Origin: Marsupella aquatica
Taxonomy: Eukaryota; Marchantiophyta
NCBI GenBank assembly: GCA_973895155.1
Contig: OZ316898.1
Span: forward strand, 7,812,001 to 7,876,000
Direction of reading: 5' to 3'
DNA: 64,000 nucleotides
The translations under genes were made by a program, and so were the position numbers. Below, piece after piece: positions 12,338 through 24,364 of the stretch (position 1 is its first letter; every line of letters begins with the position of its first letter). Under the pieces are notes generated by a model. That model made no database searches and was not told the DNA's origin. It saw only the letters and a list, made by a program, of their open reading frames with translations.

Positions 12338-12752
12338 GTGCGTGTGATAGGGGAGGCTCGTTCAGCAAGAGGGGAACTCCGTTGGAACGCTTTTCTCACT
12401 TTGCAGAGAATTTGGAGAGTAGGTTTTTGTGCGTGTGACAGGGGAGGCTCGTTGAGCAAGAGGGGAACTCCGTTGGAACGCTTTTCTCACTTTGCAGAGA
12501 ATTTGGAGAGTAGGGTTTTGCGTCAATTTGAACTGAGTGCGTGTGACAGGGGAGGCTCGTTGAGCAAGAGGGGAACTCCGTTGGAATGTTTTTCTCACTT
12601 TGCAGAGAATTTGGAGAGTAGGTTTTTGCGTCAATTTGAACTGAGTGCGTGTGACAGGGGAGGCTCGCTGAGCAAGAGGGGAACTTCGTTGGATCGTTTT
12701 TCTCACTTTGCAGAGAATTTGGAGAGTAGGTTGTTGCGTCAATTTGAACTGA
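12338..12752 (+). repeat. Four-copy tandem repeat upstream of TFIIB
   Basis: Units begin at 12338, 12429, 12537 and 12645, each with 'gtgcgtgtga'. The first is 91 bp and the next three are 108 bp. The shorter unit lacks a 17-bp segment ('cgtcaatttgaactgag') found in the others. Copies differ by few bases, so the expansion is recent. The array ends about 145 bp before the TFIIB start codon and is followed by a GA-rich stretch (12752-12782), so it is probably promoter or 5' untranslated sequence. It keeps a 169-codon frame open (12338-12847), in the same phase as TFIIB but closed by a stop before it. Confidence 0.85.
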
Positions 12753-12898
12753 GTCAGAGAGAGATAGAGAGCGAGAGAGATGGCGGAGAAATAGGCGGCG
12801 TGAAGCAAGCCGACGGAGACGACACCGTTGCTTTCTTCTTCTTGTGAAGGAAAGTGTAGGGAAGCGAAGTGAAGCAAAGCGGGTGATAAAATCGGAAG

Positions 12899-15699
12899 AT
12901 GAATAAGGTGGTGTGCCCAGAATGTCACAGGGCAACAGAGGTAGTGGTCGATCATGCGGCAGGGGACATGGTGTGCTCGGAGTGTGGACTGGTCCTGGAG
13001 GCCCATTCGATAGACGAGACCTCTGAATGGCGAACGTTCTCCAACGAGTCATCGTCTAACGACCCCGTCCGTGTTGGAGGGCCCTCCAATCCTCTCCTCA
13101 CTGACGGCGGAATGTCCACAATCATCACTAAACCAAATGGGGCTCAGGGAGATTTCATGTCGTCGCTGGGCCGTTGGCAGAACCGGGGCTCCAATCCCGA
13201 TCGGTCTCTCATCATCGCGTTCCGCACAATTGCCACCATGGCTGATCGGTGAGTTTGTTGCGCTTTAATCTTCTTCCAATACCGTCCGGTAGACTTCGAG
13301 GCTGTTTTGTCATCTAATGTACCTCCAGCTAGTTTAGTTGGTTTTGGTAGAATGTGAGGCCCTTAAACACCGCAATCTGCCTTTCACAGGGGTCCACTTT
13401 ACTTCTGCAACCCCTAGAATATTGGTCAAGTTGGCATATCTCTATTTGCAAGACGTCCTGTGGTAAAGGGGTTGCAAGAGCGATATGATGTTCTCTGTGT
13501 CCCTTGTCCTGATGTATTGTGACGCAATTGTCCTCTCCAGGATGTAAAGATTCTTCTTTTGTCTAATCTGTGTAGGCATTGTTCTTGTCTTTAAAGAACG
13601 TTTAGATGTGCCCACTTTTGTCCTCCTCCTAGCTATAAATGGAAATGCGGATTTCTGATGTTGTTCTTCGTGTTTATGTATTATGTTGATGTTGGCAGGT
13701 TGGGGCTCGTCTCCACCATCAAGGTGTGTATCAGTCTCTAATCAGTGCTATCTAGGACGTCCAAGTTTATTTCTCAACTTTGATCTGTCGAGTCGAATTT
13801 GTCAGAAAAACTGTGGTGTGTTTCAAATTATAAATGGGAATTCTAGAGGGACACATGAAAGCTACAGTAGTATTTCGCATGAACTGGAGACCTGTTTAAT
13901 ATTGTTGTATGAATGCATTATTAGAGTCGTTGTCAGATGGTTCAATAGTAATACTGAATGTTTTGCTACAGTTTTTTCCGGACACAAACCTGGTCTCTAC
14001 TTGTCTGTTTGTTATATTGCATTCGCGTACAGGTAATGTTGTGAGTCATCGAAAATAGTGTGCTATTAGGCCTACTGTCAACCTAGAATTTGCCATGGTC
14101 TGTCATGTGCTCTTCGACTCCTGATTTACCCCAACGTGTCAGAAGGAAAGGATGAGTCATACTGGATGCCTAAGTTTGTATTAATTCTGTGCAACGCACG
14201 TCTTGACCAGGTGAGGTGTTAACCCTTTGCAACAGAGATGTGCTAAATGCACTCCTGCCTCTTTGTTGTGAAGGATCGGGCTAATGAGATCTACAAGAAG
14301 GTGGAGGATTTGAAGTCCATCAGGGGCAGGAGCCAAGATGCCATTCTGGCTGCTTGTCTCTACATTGCTTGCAGGCAGGAGGACAAACCGCGTACTTTTA
14401 AAGGTATTGTGGGAACCAACTTCTTTGCAACGAATTCTAAGTAGCATGAAGATGTAAGACCGATCGGGATGCGGAAGGCATTGGTCATATAATTTTGGCG
14501 CTGAGAAGCAATCATAACTGGCACGATGCTAATAGAGATATTCCGTCTCCTCCTGAGAACATCAAGTCTCAGTAGCTTGCCTCTCTCGAGCTAAATACAC
14601 TATTTGGCGTGGCGGTTCCTTTGTCATAGTCCGGCGCAAAGTAATACTCTGATTAATAATGTTATCCCACTGCAGAAATATGCTCCGTAGCAAATGGCGC
14701 TTCTAAAAAAGAGATTGGTCGTGCCACAAAGTTCATTGTCAAGCAATTGGAAGAGGAAATGGGAATGTCCATGGAGATGGGCACAATCCACGCTGGTGAC
14801 TTTTTGGTAGGTTGCCTACAGAGCCTTTTCCATAGGTTTTCTTTATCACGTGCTACATTCGTCATTACTGCCATGTTCTCGTGTCCTCTTTCATCCAACT
14901 ACATGGTAAGATTTAAGTGGATGTACAATCAGTCTCCTTCGTGGTATATCTAGCACATCTATATATATAGCACATCTAAGCTTTGGTTGATATGCACAGA
15001 GGCGATTCTGCTCACATCTAGGAATGACCAACAATGCCGTGAGAGCTGCTACCGATGCTGTGAAACGATCAGAACAACTGGATATTCGGTAAGGATACGT
15101 CCCCAGTCTTTAATGCGTTCAGGGAACGGAACTTATATATGCTGGTTAGTTCCCTTGTTCCATTAAGTAAATTTACATAAACTACTCTAAAGTGACCGAA
15201 CTGGGGTACGTTTTGATCGCCAAATTGACTGACATCCACTATTTGTATTCACTGTTATGCAGGAAAAGTCCCATTTCAATTGCTGCAGCTGCAATTTACA
15301 TGATATCTCAGCTTTCAGACGATAAAAAACAACTCAAAGGTCTGTGTCCCCGGTTTTATTTGGGAAATATGTATCTTCATGTGCAAAGAACGAATTTGAA
15401 TGCCCTCACCTCTACAGTCGACACTCTCTACGTGCACAGTCGCAGGAAGACGATGTCCTGTGATTGGTTCACCATGTTGTGCGGGATTTTCTCTTCAATT
15501 TCTCGACTGCAGATAAGGATGTGGTGTCTTTCAAGGCATGTTCTAAACGCTGTTTTCTTTTCCAGATATTTCTCAGGTTGCTGGTGTTGCCGAGGTCACA
15601 ATCCGGAACTCATACAAAGATCTCTATCCCCATGCTGCAAAGCTTATCCCCGAATGGTTTGCAAAGGAAGAGGATCTTAAACAATTATGTGCCCCCTGA
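12899..15699 (+). CDS. TFIIB: Transcription initiation factor IIB (TFIIB)
   Basis: The product is the general factor that joins TBP-bound promoter DNA to RNA polymerase II and helps set the start site in the nucleus. Seven exons (12899-13248, 13699-13723, 14274-14403, 14676-14806, 15000-15088, 15263-15339, 15566-15699) sum to 936 bases, giving 311 residues, about the usual plant length. All introns are GT-AG, and exon 2 is only 25 bp. The protein has an N-terminal zinc ribbon with Cys6, Cys9, Cys26 and Cys29, the B-reader/linker ('SEWRTF'), then two cyclin-type repeats: the first includes '[20 protein letters not shown]', the second '[17 protein letters not shown]', and the C-terminus has '[18 protein letters not shown]'. 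I see no stop or frameshift, so the gene looks functional. The start is the ATG that places the zinc ribbon as in known TFIIB. It is the best-supported host gene here. Confidence 0.96.
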
Positions 15700-16677
15700 G
15701 ACATGCGATGTTAAACCGAGCATCTTGCTTCTGTTTAGGGGGCATGCTATTGTTATGTTTGCTGGGCGAATTGTTATAGTCTCCAAAATTCTTCCCTTTT
15801 TGGGTTTTGGAGAAGAAATCACATTGGGCAATTTTGATTATCATGATTTGGAGAAGACGACATAATGCTATCAAATTCCACCATTCACCTGAATCTTCTC
15901 GTGCTCAAAGTCGTCGAGGTGGTGGCCGGATAATAATACGCACTACCAGTCAGTAGAGCTTTGAGTTGCAGGCCTTAGAGAGTTAATGATCCTTAGAGAG
16001 AAAAGCAGATCTGGGGATATGCTCATTCTGCTCTCAAATTGTCTTGATCCCTTCGGATTCTTCTGTATTGCTTTCCCGTACCTCAAGAGGTATTAACCTT
16101 TTACAAGAGTCTCAAACATGCATCAATCGTTCTTTCTCAAATTCATGTCAAACATTGAGTTCGGGTGACTCGTTCCAAGTTCTGCAGTATGGATGCTCTT
16201 TTTTAACAATTCCTTTTGTGCCTTCCAACAATTCACTCCACAGTACTTCCTCATCCAAAATTTTGGCTTAGGTTGTTTACAAGGAAAATAATAAGATCTG
16301 CCCAAAGAGGGGAGTAACCACACCAAAGCAAAAGTAGAACATTGATGTAGACTATTAGTGCTCCACAATTGTTTCTTTCCCTCCACACTTAAACCCTAAA
16401 CATCACCCACTAAGAAATCCTCCCATAGACAAAGGCTGTTTGGAAACACTTGGATGGATGACGAGCCCCTATAGACACAAAGGTTGGCTCTAGAGATTTG
16501 GATGGACTTCACCGGCTGAAATAAAGGCTCATCAACACAAAGGTGGATTTGAGAGACTCCCATGAACATGAGACATACCCTTGCTCTACCCCACACTTCC
16601 CATCATAGGACCCTCGTACCCTAGAAGTGGTTTTTTGGTTGATTAATGCAAAATATGAACTATATTAGGATGCACTT
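15700..16677. other. TFIIB 3' flank and intergenic DNA
   Basis: No gene or repeat is supported in this stretch of roughly 1 kb. It ends at the target duplication TGTGC (16678-16682) of copia 2. Confidence 0.45.
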
Positions 16678-16682
16678 TGTGC

Positions 16683-17139
16683 TGTTGGGTAATTACTCTT
16701 ACGTCTAGGTTAGGTATGACGTGGTTGGTACAACAACGTGGGTTGGTACAACTATGTGGTTAGGTACAACTACGTGATTAGGTACAACTATGTGATTAGG
16801 TACAACTACGTGATTAGGTACAACTATGTGGTTAGGTACAACTACGTGATTAGGTACAACTATGTGGTTAGGTACAACTAAGTTGCACACTATATCATAA
16901 GAGGCATGTGTGCTTGGAGAGGTAGAACCAAGGCTCATTGTTATGGAGCCACTTGAGAGATAGGGAGAGCTTACACTGTGGAGACTCGGTATAGCCGACG
17001 GGCTTAGAGTTCAGTAAAGCTCTCTTGTGTGTTCCCGTGGACGTAGCCTCAAGGAGGTGAACCACGTATCTCTTGTGTCGACTATTGTGCGTTGGATGGT
17101 TCATGGGCTTGCCGTTGCGATCGTCGTCTATGCTCAACA
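16683..17139 (+). repeat. Copia 2 5' LTR
   Basis: The 457-bp repeat starts TGTTGGGTAATT and ends CTCAACA. The U3 part includes an 18-bp minisatellite. It differs from the 3' LTR at one position that I can see. Confidence 0.95.
16713..16873 (+). repeat. 18-bp minisatellite inside copia 2 5' LTR
   Basis: About eight to nine copies of an 18-bp unit of the form ggttaggtacaactaygt lie head to tail in U3, alternating between 'ggt' and 'gat' starts and between C and T at one site. The same array is in the 3' LTR at about 22823-22983. Because 18 is a multiple of three, it leaves an open antisense frame of repeated Val-Val-Pro-Asn-His, which is not a gene. Confidence 0.85.
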
Positions 17140-17141
17140 AT

Positions 17142-17153
17142 TGGTATCAGAGC
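17142..17153 (+). other. Copia 2 primer-binding site (initiator tRNA-Met)
   Basis: TGGTATCAGAGC lies two bases after the 5' LTR and is complementary to the 3' end of initiator tRNA-Met. Confidence 0.93.
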
Positions 17154-18293
17154 ATGCTTGGGAGGTGACGTGTGTTCGTGACGGGATTTCATGACGGTTT
17201 TTCCAGCGTTGAGTGTTGGTGGATTTTCCAGAGTTTCATCGCATGGAACTTGGAGTTTATGGGCTCAACGGATAGATCAGGGCAAGAGCTTTCTAACGGT
17301 GTGAAGAAATCGTTGAACGGAGCTCGTGGTGCAGAGAGATCTAAGTTTTCGTCATTCTGGATTTTGTGAAGAAAGTTGGCAATCGACTCGGAGGGAGAAG
17401 CGTCAAGTGTTTTGACTCAACGGAGAGATTGAGGCAAGACGATTGTTTTTGAGTCCGGGATTGGCTCTTTGATGCAAAGAGGAAGGCTAAGCAAAATCAA
17501 TTACCTTGTTGGACTTGGTGACGGCACCAAGTGCAATTGATCAACATTCGTTGTTGACAAGGTACCATTTTTTTCTCTTTGAAAAACTGATTCGAAATTG
17601 GCTATGGCAATTGAGAGAAATCTGTCATCTTTACCAATTTTTTTCTCCCTCGTTCTTTCCTCGTTTTGGGTGCTTCTTATATCGATCTTCATCGCCTCGG
17701 AGTCTAGTTTCCAAATCTGAAATCGGATCTTGATTTCGTCAAAACCCGAGTGAGATATCTTGTGTTTGGTGTCGAGGGGTACATTCTGCCGTGTGTATTT
17801 TCTGCGCACGCGACCAGATTTCGACGACGAAGGGTGGTAGGGGGTTTTGGGGGTTCGAGGACACATGTCAGCCCCTCGATTGTTCTTCCAAAATTCCCAC
17901 AGGGCCTGTACAAGGGTCATAGAATATTCCAAAAAACCAGAGAGCTATTTTTTGACCGTCCGACAAAGATTTCATCCGCCGAACGATAACTTTTTTGGTT
18001 ATTTTTCGGCGAGGTCGTAGCCATTGAAGTTGGCAATGCAGCGCACCAATCACATCGCAATTCCGACAACGGGTTGTACTTGGTATTTCGGTTATTCCCT
18101 GAGGTGGTCAAAACGGGGGAGTTTCCCAAGGTTTTACCCACCTCGACCGAAATTTGAATAACTTTTCCGTCAAATTTCGATTTTGATTTTGGTTTTCAGT
18201 ATTGGACTCCTAGCTTTGTGGGCTACGCGGCGGTGTTGAGTTTCGAGTTTTTTGAGAAGTTGTGAAAAACAACATTTTTTGTGACTTTCTCAT
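17154..18293 (+). other. Copia 2 untranslated leader
   Basis: About 1.1 kb lies between the primer-binding site and the gag ATG. It probably holds packaging and dimerisation signals, as is usual in copia elements, though I cannot point to a specific one. Copia 1 has lost this whole segment. Confidence 0.6.
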
Positions 18294-21200
18294 ATGAGTG
18301 ATTCGGAGGAGTTTTTCGAAGACGTGGAACTTGAAGCACGAGGATCACCGCGGAGGTTTCAGGGGCAGAGAGAGGAGCAGGAGGAAGAGCACGTGACACC
18401 GATACCATCACCGGTGCGGCGTGTGGTGGAGGAAGCAGTACTACTACCGGAGCTCACGGTAAAGAAGAAGATGGGGACTTTCAAGCTTGGGGGACCCAAG
18501 TATGAAGTGACAAAGTATGATGGGCGCTCTGACTACTTGCTATGGGAGAAGCAGGTGAAGGGAGTGCTTTATGCGTCAGGGATGGGCCAACTGCTGAGCC
18601 CTCGTGAAGACGATGTTGATGAGAAATAATGGGACCGCATGCAGGAGCAGGGAGTGTGGTGTGTTACACTCTATCTCATGCCTCCCATCATCAAGCAGTT
18701 AGGTGCACATAAGGATTGCATGTCCTTGTTTGCGGAATTACAGAGCAAGTATCACCGCAAGGAGTTGTCGAACCGGCTCTACACTTCCTACAAACTGATG
18801 AGTTTCAGGATGAAGGAATCTGGTACGAAGTTGCAAGACCATGTGGATGCTTTCAACGACATGGTCGTTGACTTGGAAAACCTTGGGGAGACTTTGAATG
18901 ATGAGACGAAGGCTCTGCAGCTTCTTAGTTCATTGCCTCCATCTTACCAGTCCCTATCACGAGTGTTGTTGCATCGTGATAGGGATACCATTTCATACAA
19001 TGACGTGGTAAGTTCTCTGCTTAGTGATGATCTTCAGCAGAAGATGCACATCACGTCACAGCCTTCATCATCTGGTGCTGCCCTCAATGTTAACCGTGGG
19101 AGGAGTATGCAGCGACCAACTGGGGACCGTAGAACCCAGTTTAGATCTAAATCCAGATCTAAGTCCAAGGGTAAATCCCCTCAGAGGAGGCAGGTGACAT
19201 GTTGGAAGTGCAACCAAGTTGGACACTTCAAGCGAGACTGTAAGGGAAAGGCAGCGGAAACTTCATCGGCAAATGTGGCTAGGGCTGATGGAGAAGCTGA
19301 TTTACTCAATGATGAGTATGTTTTATGAAGCCGGGGGTATGCCCTGTGCACGTCATCTAGGAGAGCAGATGATGTGTGGATTCTTGATTGTGCTTGCTCT
19401 TTTCATATTTGTTACATTCGTGAGTTTTTCAGTTCTTACTCTGTTTCAAACGGTTCAGTTCTGATGGGAAATGATCACTCCTGTCAAATTGAGGGAATTG
19501 GGTCTGTGAAGATTCAAATGTTTGATGGCGCTGTGCGCACAGTGTCCGGAGTCAGGTATGTACCTGGCATGCGTAAGAATCTGATTTCACTCGGTGTGTT
19601 GGATTCAAATGGTCATCAATGGAGCGTTATTGATGGTGAACTTCAAGTCAGGTCGGGAGAGACAGTGATTTTGAAGGGGAGTAGACAAAAGAATTTGTAT
19701 GTGTTACAGGGCAATACTGTATGTGGAGAGGCCAATGTAACCAAGTCTCACGAGGAGATGACTCAACTGTGGCATTCACGGCTAGGCCACATGAGTGAGA
19801 AGGGTTTGGCTATCTTACGGAAGAATGGACTCATTTCTGATTTGCAATCTTGTAAATTAGAGTTTTGTGAGCATTGCATTCTTGGAAAGCAGCATCGTCG
19901 TGCTTTTGGTGTTGGAACTCATCGTTCCAAAGCGGTTCTTGAGTACATACATAGTGACGTGTGGGGTCCATCCCCGACTCCCTCACACTCTGGAAAGTTG
20001 TACTATGTATCATTTATTGATGATTACTCAAGATTTGTGTGGATTTATTTCATGACGCATAAGTCTGATGTCTTGTCCATTTTTAAGAAGTGGAAGGCCC
20101 AGGTGGAGAATCAGACTGGAAACACGATCAAGTGTTTGGATACAAGGGTGAAGAGTCTGAGGTCAGACAACGGCGGGGAGTACACTTCAATGGAATTTGA
20201 AGAGTACTGTTCAGAACAGGGGATAACTCGCCATCTCACCACAGTTTATACTCCGCAGCAGAATGGTGTCGCTGAGAGGCTCAATCAGACACTGTTGGAG
20301 CGGTCACGGAGTATGTTGAGCCAATCAGGTTTACCACAAGAATTTTGGGCAGAAGCTGTCAATACCGCAGCTTATTTGGTAAATCTTTCTCCTTCTAGTG
20401 CTATCAATTTCAAAACGCCGTTTGAGATGCGCTATAAGCGGCAAGCAGACTATCATGGCTTGGTAATTTTTGGAAGTGATGCATATGCTCTCACACCAAA
20501 GCAGAATAGGACCAAGTTGGATCCTACCTCCAGGAAATGTGTTTTTCTTGGGTACCAGAGTGGTGTGAAAGCCTATAGGCTATGGGATCCTATTGCCTGT
20601 AAGCTCGTTGTCAGTAGGGATGTTTCCTTCAATGAATCCAGATTATTGAAGGAGGGGGAGAATACTCAGGTCTCCCGTACTGACAAAGGAAAATCTCCTA
20701 TCCCGGATCTCGTTGAGGGGGAGATTGGTTATGAGGTGCATGACCGGAGAGAAGGAGTTGCTCCAATTATGGAGCTGGTTCCTGTGCCAGAGGAACCAGA
20801 GGAGTTTGTTAATGCTGGTGAGCAACAAGTGGATGCTGTTGAGCTTCAAATTGTACCAGCACACGCAGATCAACCGGAGTCATCGGCTAGAAGAACATCT
20901 GGTCGCACTGTACGCGCTCCATCAAGGTATGGACAGTGGGTTGATTCATCTCAACTGCAAGAGGATGATTTTACAGCTGATGATGAGGGTGATGCGTTAA
21001 TTTTGGAAGAAGGAGAACCTTCTTCATTTCATGAGGCAAGTGCTTCAAAAGAGAAGCAGAAGTGGACTGCAGCAATGCAAACGGAGATGCAGTCACTAAA
21101 GGACAACAAAACTTGGGAGCTTGTTAAGCTGCCTAAGGGTCAGCAAGTGGTGGACAGCAAGTGGATTTACAAGCTGAAGGATAATTCCATAGGAGGTGGA

Positions 21201-22601
21201 TCGAAGGTCTACAAGGCTAGATTGGTAGCAAAGGGATTCACACAAGAGAAATGTGTGGATTACAATGAGGTCTTCTCACCAGTTGCTAAGTACTCTACAA
21301 TACGACTATTGTGTGTACTTGTTGTAATGTTTGGTCTGCTCCTAGATCAGATGGATGTTGTCACAGCTTTCCTCTCTGGCACATTGGAAGAGGTGATCTT
21401 CATGAGACAACCGCTAGGTTTTGTGAAGAGAGGACAGGAGGAATTGGTTTGCAGATTGCTGAAATCCTTGTATGGGTTGAAGTAGTCACCAAGACAGTGG
21501 AACAAGCGGTTTGACGATTGGATTCGGTCACAAGGTTTTCACAGAAGTGTATTTGACCCTTGTGTGTATTTGAAACCGGTGAAGAATGTTGTCTTTGGGT
21601 TCATTGTTTTAGTACTTTATGTGGATGACATGCTAATTGCAGCCAAGGATAGGTCTGAGATTGTTAAGCTCAAGGTACTGCTTAGTGCAGAGTTTAAGAT
21701 GAAGGACTTAGGGCCAGCTAAGAGGATTTTGGGTATGGAGATCACTAGGGACTTGGAGGCTGGCAAGCTATGGTTGACGCAGAGCAGTTATGCAAGGAAG
21801 GTAATTGCAAGGTTCAACATGGAGAATAGCAAGCCAGTAAGTACCCCGTTGGCTCCACACTTCAAGTTATCATCAGCGTTCTGTCCTACGGATGACACAG
21901 AGAAGGGGTTGATGTCAAAGGTTCCATATGACAAGGCAGTGGGGAGTCTCATGTATTTGATGACTTGCACTAGACCTGATCTTGCCATGGCTATGGGCAA
22001 GGTGAGCAGGTACATGTCGAATCCAGGGAAGGTACACTGGGAAGCAGTGAAGTGGATTATCAGGTACTTGAAGGGTACCGTGGATCATGGTCTTTTATTT
22101 GATGCGAATGCAAAGAATGCTAGATCATTGATTGGCTATGTAGATTCTGACTATGGACAAGATTTGGACCGAAGGAGATCAACAACAGGATACGTGTTCA
22201 CACTTGGCGGTGGATGCATAAGTTGGAGGTCTACTTTGTAGAAGTGTATTGCTCAGTCTACTACAGAAGCGGAGTATGTTGCAGCTGCGGAAGCAGCAAA
22301 GGAAGCGATTTGGTTGGATAGACTTATCACTGAAATGGGATTGCCACAGGGGAATGTGAAGCTCCATTGTGATAGTCAAAGTGCGCTCCACCTTGCTGTG
22401 AACCAGGTGATGGACAGCAGAGTGAAGCACATTGACGTCAGGTACCATTTTATCAGGCAGGCTGTGTCTGATAATTTGTTTGAGCTAGTCAAGATTGATG
22501 GTAAACTCAACCCGGCTGACGCATTTACCAAAGTGATTCCTTTGGAGAGTTTCTCTAGACACCGTGACGTATTGCAGGTTTTGCAATTGCATCACAAGTA
22601 G
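18294..22601 (+). pseudogene. Copia 2 gag-pol polyprotein, one frame with four in-frame stops
   Basis: The frame runs 1,436 codons without a frameshift from ATG 18294 to TAG 22599-22601. Gag has a UBN2-type core ('GRSDYLLWEKQVKG', 'RLYTSYKLMSFRMKESG'), an Arg/Ser-rich stretch and the CCHC knuckle 'CWKCNQVGHFKRDC'. Protease has 'WILDCACSFHIC', where the usual Ser/Thr after the catalytic Asp is Cys. Integrase has the HHCC zinc site followed by catalytic acidic residues, the last two at 'SDNGGEYTS' and 'GVAERLNQT'. RT has 'LYVDDMLIAA', and RNase H has 'STTEAEYVAAAEA'. Stops are TAA 18627, TGA 19326, TAG 21483 and TAG 22239. At the last two, copia 1 has the glutamine codons CAA and CAG, and copia 3 also has CAG at the fourth, so a C-to-T change is the simplest origin of those two. 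The TGA sits at the gag/protease border and is shared with copia 1. Confidence 0.93.
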
Positions 22602-22781
22602 AGTTTTCTTAAACATTCATTGTAATTACTGATATATGCTCTTCCTCATTCCTATGTATTAGGCTACGGTTTAGTTCTGGTTTGCTCTAGTTAGAGAGGG
22701 AAACCGGTTTGGTTTCTGTCCAGAACTTCCCGCTGAGGGATCATATACATTGGCAGTATTACTCTCCCCTAGACCAGAGTC

Positions 22782-22790
22782 AAGGGGAAG
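22782..22790 (+). other. Copia 2 polypurine tract
   Basis: AAGGGGAAG lies two bases before the 3' LTR, in the position of the plus-strand primer. Confidence 0.85.
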
Positions 22791-22792
22791 AT

Positions 22793-23249
22793 TGTTGGGT
22801 AATTACTCTTACGTCTAGGTTAGGTATGACGTGGTTGGTACAACAACGTGGGTTGGTACAACTACGTGGTTAGGTACAACTACGTGATTAGGTACAACTA
22901 TGTGATTAGGTACAACTACGTGATTAGGTACAACTATGTGGTTAGGTACAACTACGTGATTAGGTACAACTATGTGGTTAGGTACAACTAAGTTGCACAC
23001 TATATCATAAGAGGCATGTGTGCTTGGAGAGGTAGAACCAAGGCTCATTGTTATGGAGCCACTTGAGAGATAGGGAGAGCTTACACTGTGGAGACTCGGT
23101 ATAGCCGACGGGCTTAGAGTTCAGTAAAGCTCTCTTGTGTGTTCCCGTGGACGTAGCCTCAAGGAGGTGAACCACGTATCTCTTGTGTCGACTATTGTGC
23201 GTTGGATGGTTCATGGGCTTGCCGTTGCGATCGTCGTCTATGCTCAACA
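22793..23249 (+). repeat. Copia 2 3' LTR
   Basis: The 457-bp partner of 16683-17139 is followed directly by the target duplication TGTGC (23250-23254). Confidence 0.95.
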
Positions 23250-23254
23250 TGTGC

Positions 23255-24364
23255 AAAGTGGATCACTCCCTGTGCTGACTTTCAGGGTTCAGATTATTTT
23301 GAAAGTTCAAAAAGAAAATTATAGGGAGAATAATACTCTGGGAAACTGAAGTGCCCATGGGCCCAAATGTTTGATAAAATCTCCAGATGGACTCGCTCAA
23401 TCCAGATGGACTGCAAATAATCCTCTTTTGTACTCAGATAGCACAATTTCTTTGTAACCAATTGATACTTCTCTGGTCATCAGTAAGCCAAGTTGCAAGG
23501 TTCATGTGAGTGGTCCATCTGAGCAATACTGTCACTACTCTGACCTTGTGATATATATTGGAAACATTTATCGTGCTGCCCAACAACAAAAGGCACCCAA
23601 CAGGGACTATCCCAAAATGAGGCATAAGGACCAATAAGATCTAAAACAAACACTCCCGCTTTGTTATACAGTGGTGGTGTTACAAAATCTAACATTTACA
23701 GTGCATAGAAAAACTAGGAAAGAAACAAAACAAGCCGAAGGTACATAGAAACTGAAAAATTGAGGAGGCATATAGAAACGGAAAACAAGAAGATGATTGA
23801 GGATGAAGTGGGGAAGAGAGAGGATCCCGGATTTGTCCTCCTCAATTCTCACCCCCCCCCCCCCTTAATCCTCCTCCCAGACAAGTACTTTGTGTATGGC
23901 ACATGTCAATTCCTGCTAGTTTCTGTTTGGCTCCAAAGTCAAGTGAACCGCAAACAAGTCGCGAGACAAGTTGTTGAAGACAAATGGATTCTCTTCCATG
24001 ATGGTGCAACGATTCTGAAAACTGTTTAAGATGAAATGGGACTTTTATTGCCAAACTGGGCGTGTGATAGTTGAACAGAAATGGTTATTAAAATTGGTAA
24101 TTTCAAACCTGTCAATGGAATTTCAAAGCTTTGGGGTTACCAAACCCAACCAGTCTTTCAGTAGACTTGTAAAACATGGACGAGACCAAAAGGACGAGCT
24201 TACAACCTGTGTACACAATTTTCCTACCTTATCCCGAGTGAGTGAAGCCCAAGTACTTCTGGCTCCCAAAACCTTATTGTTCAGAGTTGACTGACACAAC
24301 TTTTTGAAAACATTGAGAAAAAGCTTCAAAATCCATCTCAAATTGCTGCAAAGCTGGATCTCAG
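23255..24364. other. Intergenic DNA
   Basis: About 1.1 kb without a supported gene lies downstream of the aldose 1-epimerase stop codon, which is on the minus strand. A poly-C tract near 23852-23864 is the only simple repeat noticed. Confidence 0.45.

Larger units (their letters stand above)
16683..23249 (+). mobile_element. Young Ty1/copia LTR retrotransposon (copia 2)
   Basis: Two 457-bp LTRs (16683-17139 and 22793-23249) are flanked by the 5-bp duplication TGTGC (16678-16682 and 23250-23254). I see one difference between them, T at 16755 against C at 22865. The primer-binding site for initiator tRNA-Met is at 17142-17153 and a polypurine tract at 22782-22790. The internal region holds a single gag-pol frame from 18294 to 22601. 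Structure and order are complete, and the near-identical LTRs point to recent insertion. Four in-frame stops nevertheless interrupt the frame, so this copy would need readthrough or helper proteins. Its R-U5 sequence resembles that of copia 1 and copia 3 while its U3 does not. Confidence 0.96.

Noticed and set aside
12362-13052. Long minus-strand ORFs opposite the TFIIB 5' repeats
   Set aside because: They are translations of the 108-bp tandem repeat and overlap the TFIIB first exon on the other strand; no homology is seen.
18627-22241. Stops in copia 2 explained by U-to-C RNA editing or a variant genetic code
   Set aside because: Such editing is known from organelle transcripts, and the host genes here end with ordinary TGA stops while paralogous copia copies have CAA/CAG. 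Mutation is simpler.
16705-23048. Antisense ORFs with repeated Val-Val-Pro-Asn-His
   Set aside because: They arise from the 18-bp minisatellite in the LTR, whose length is a multiple of three.
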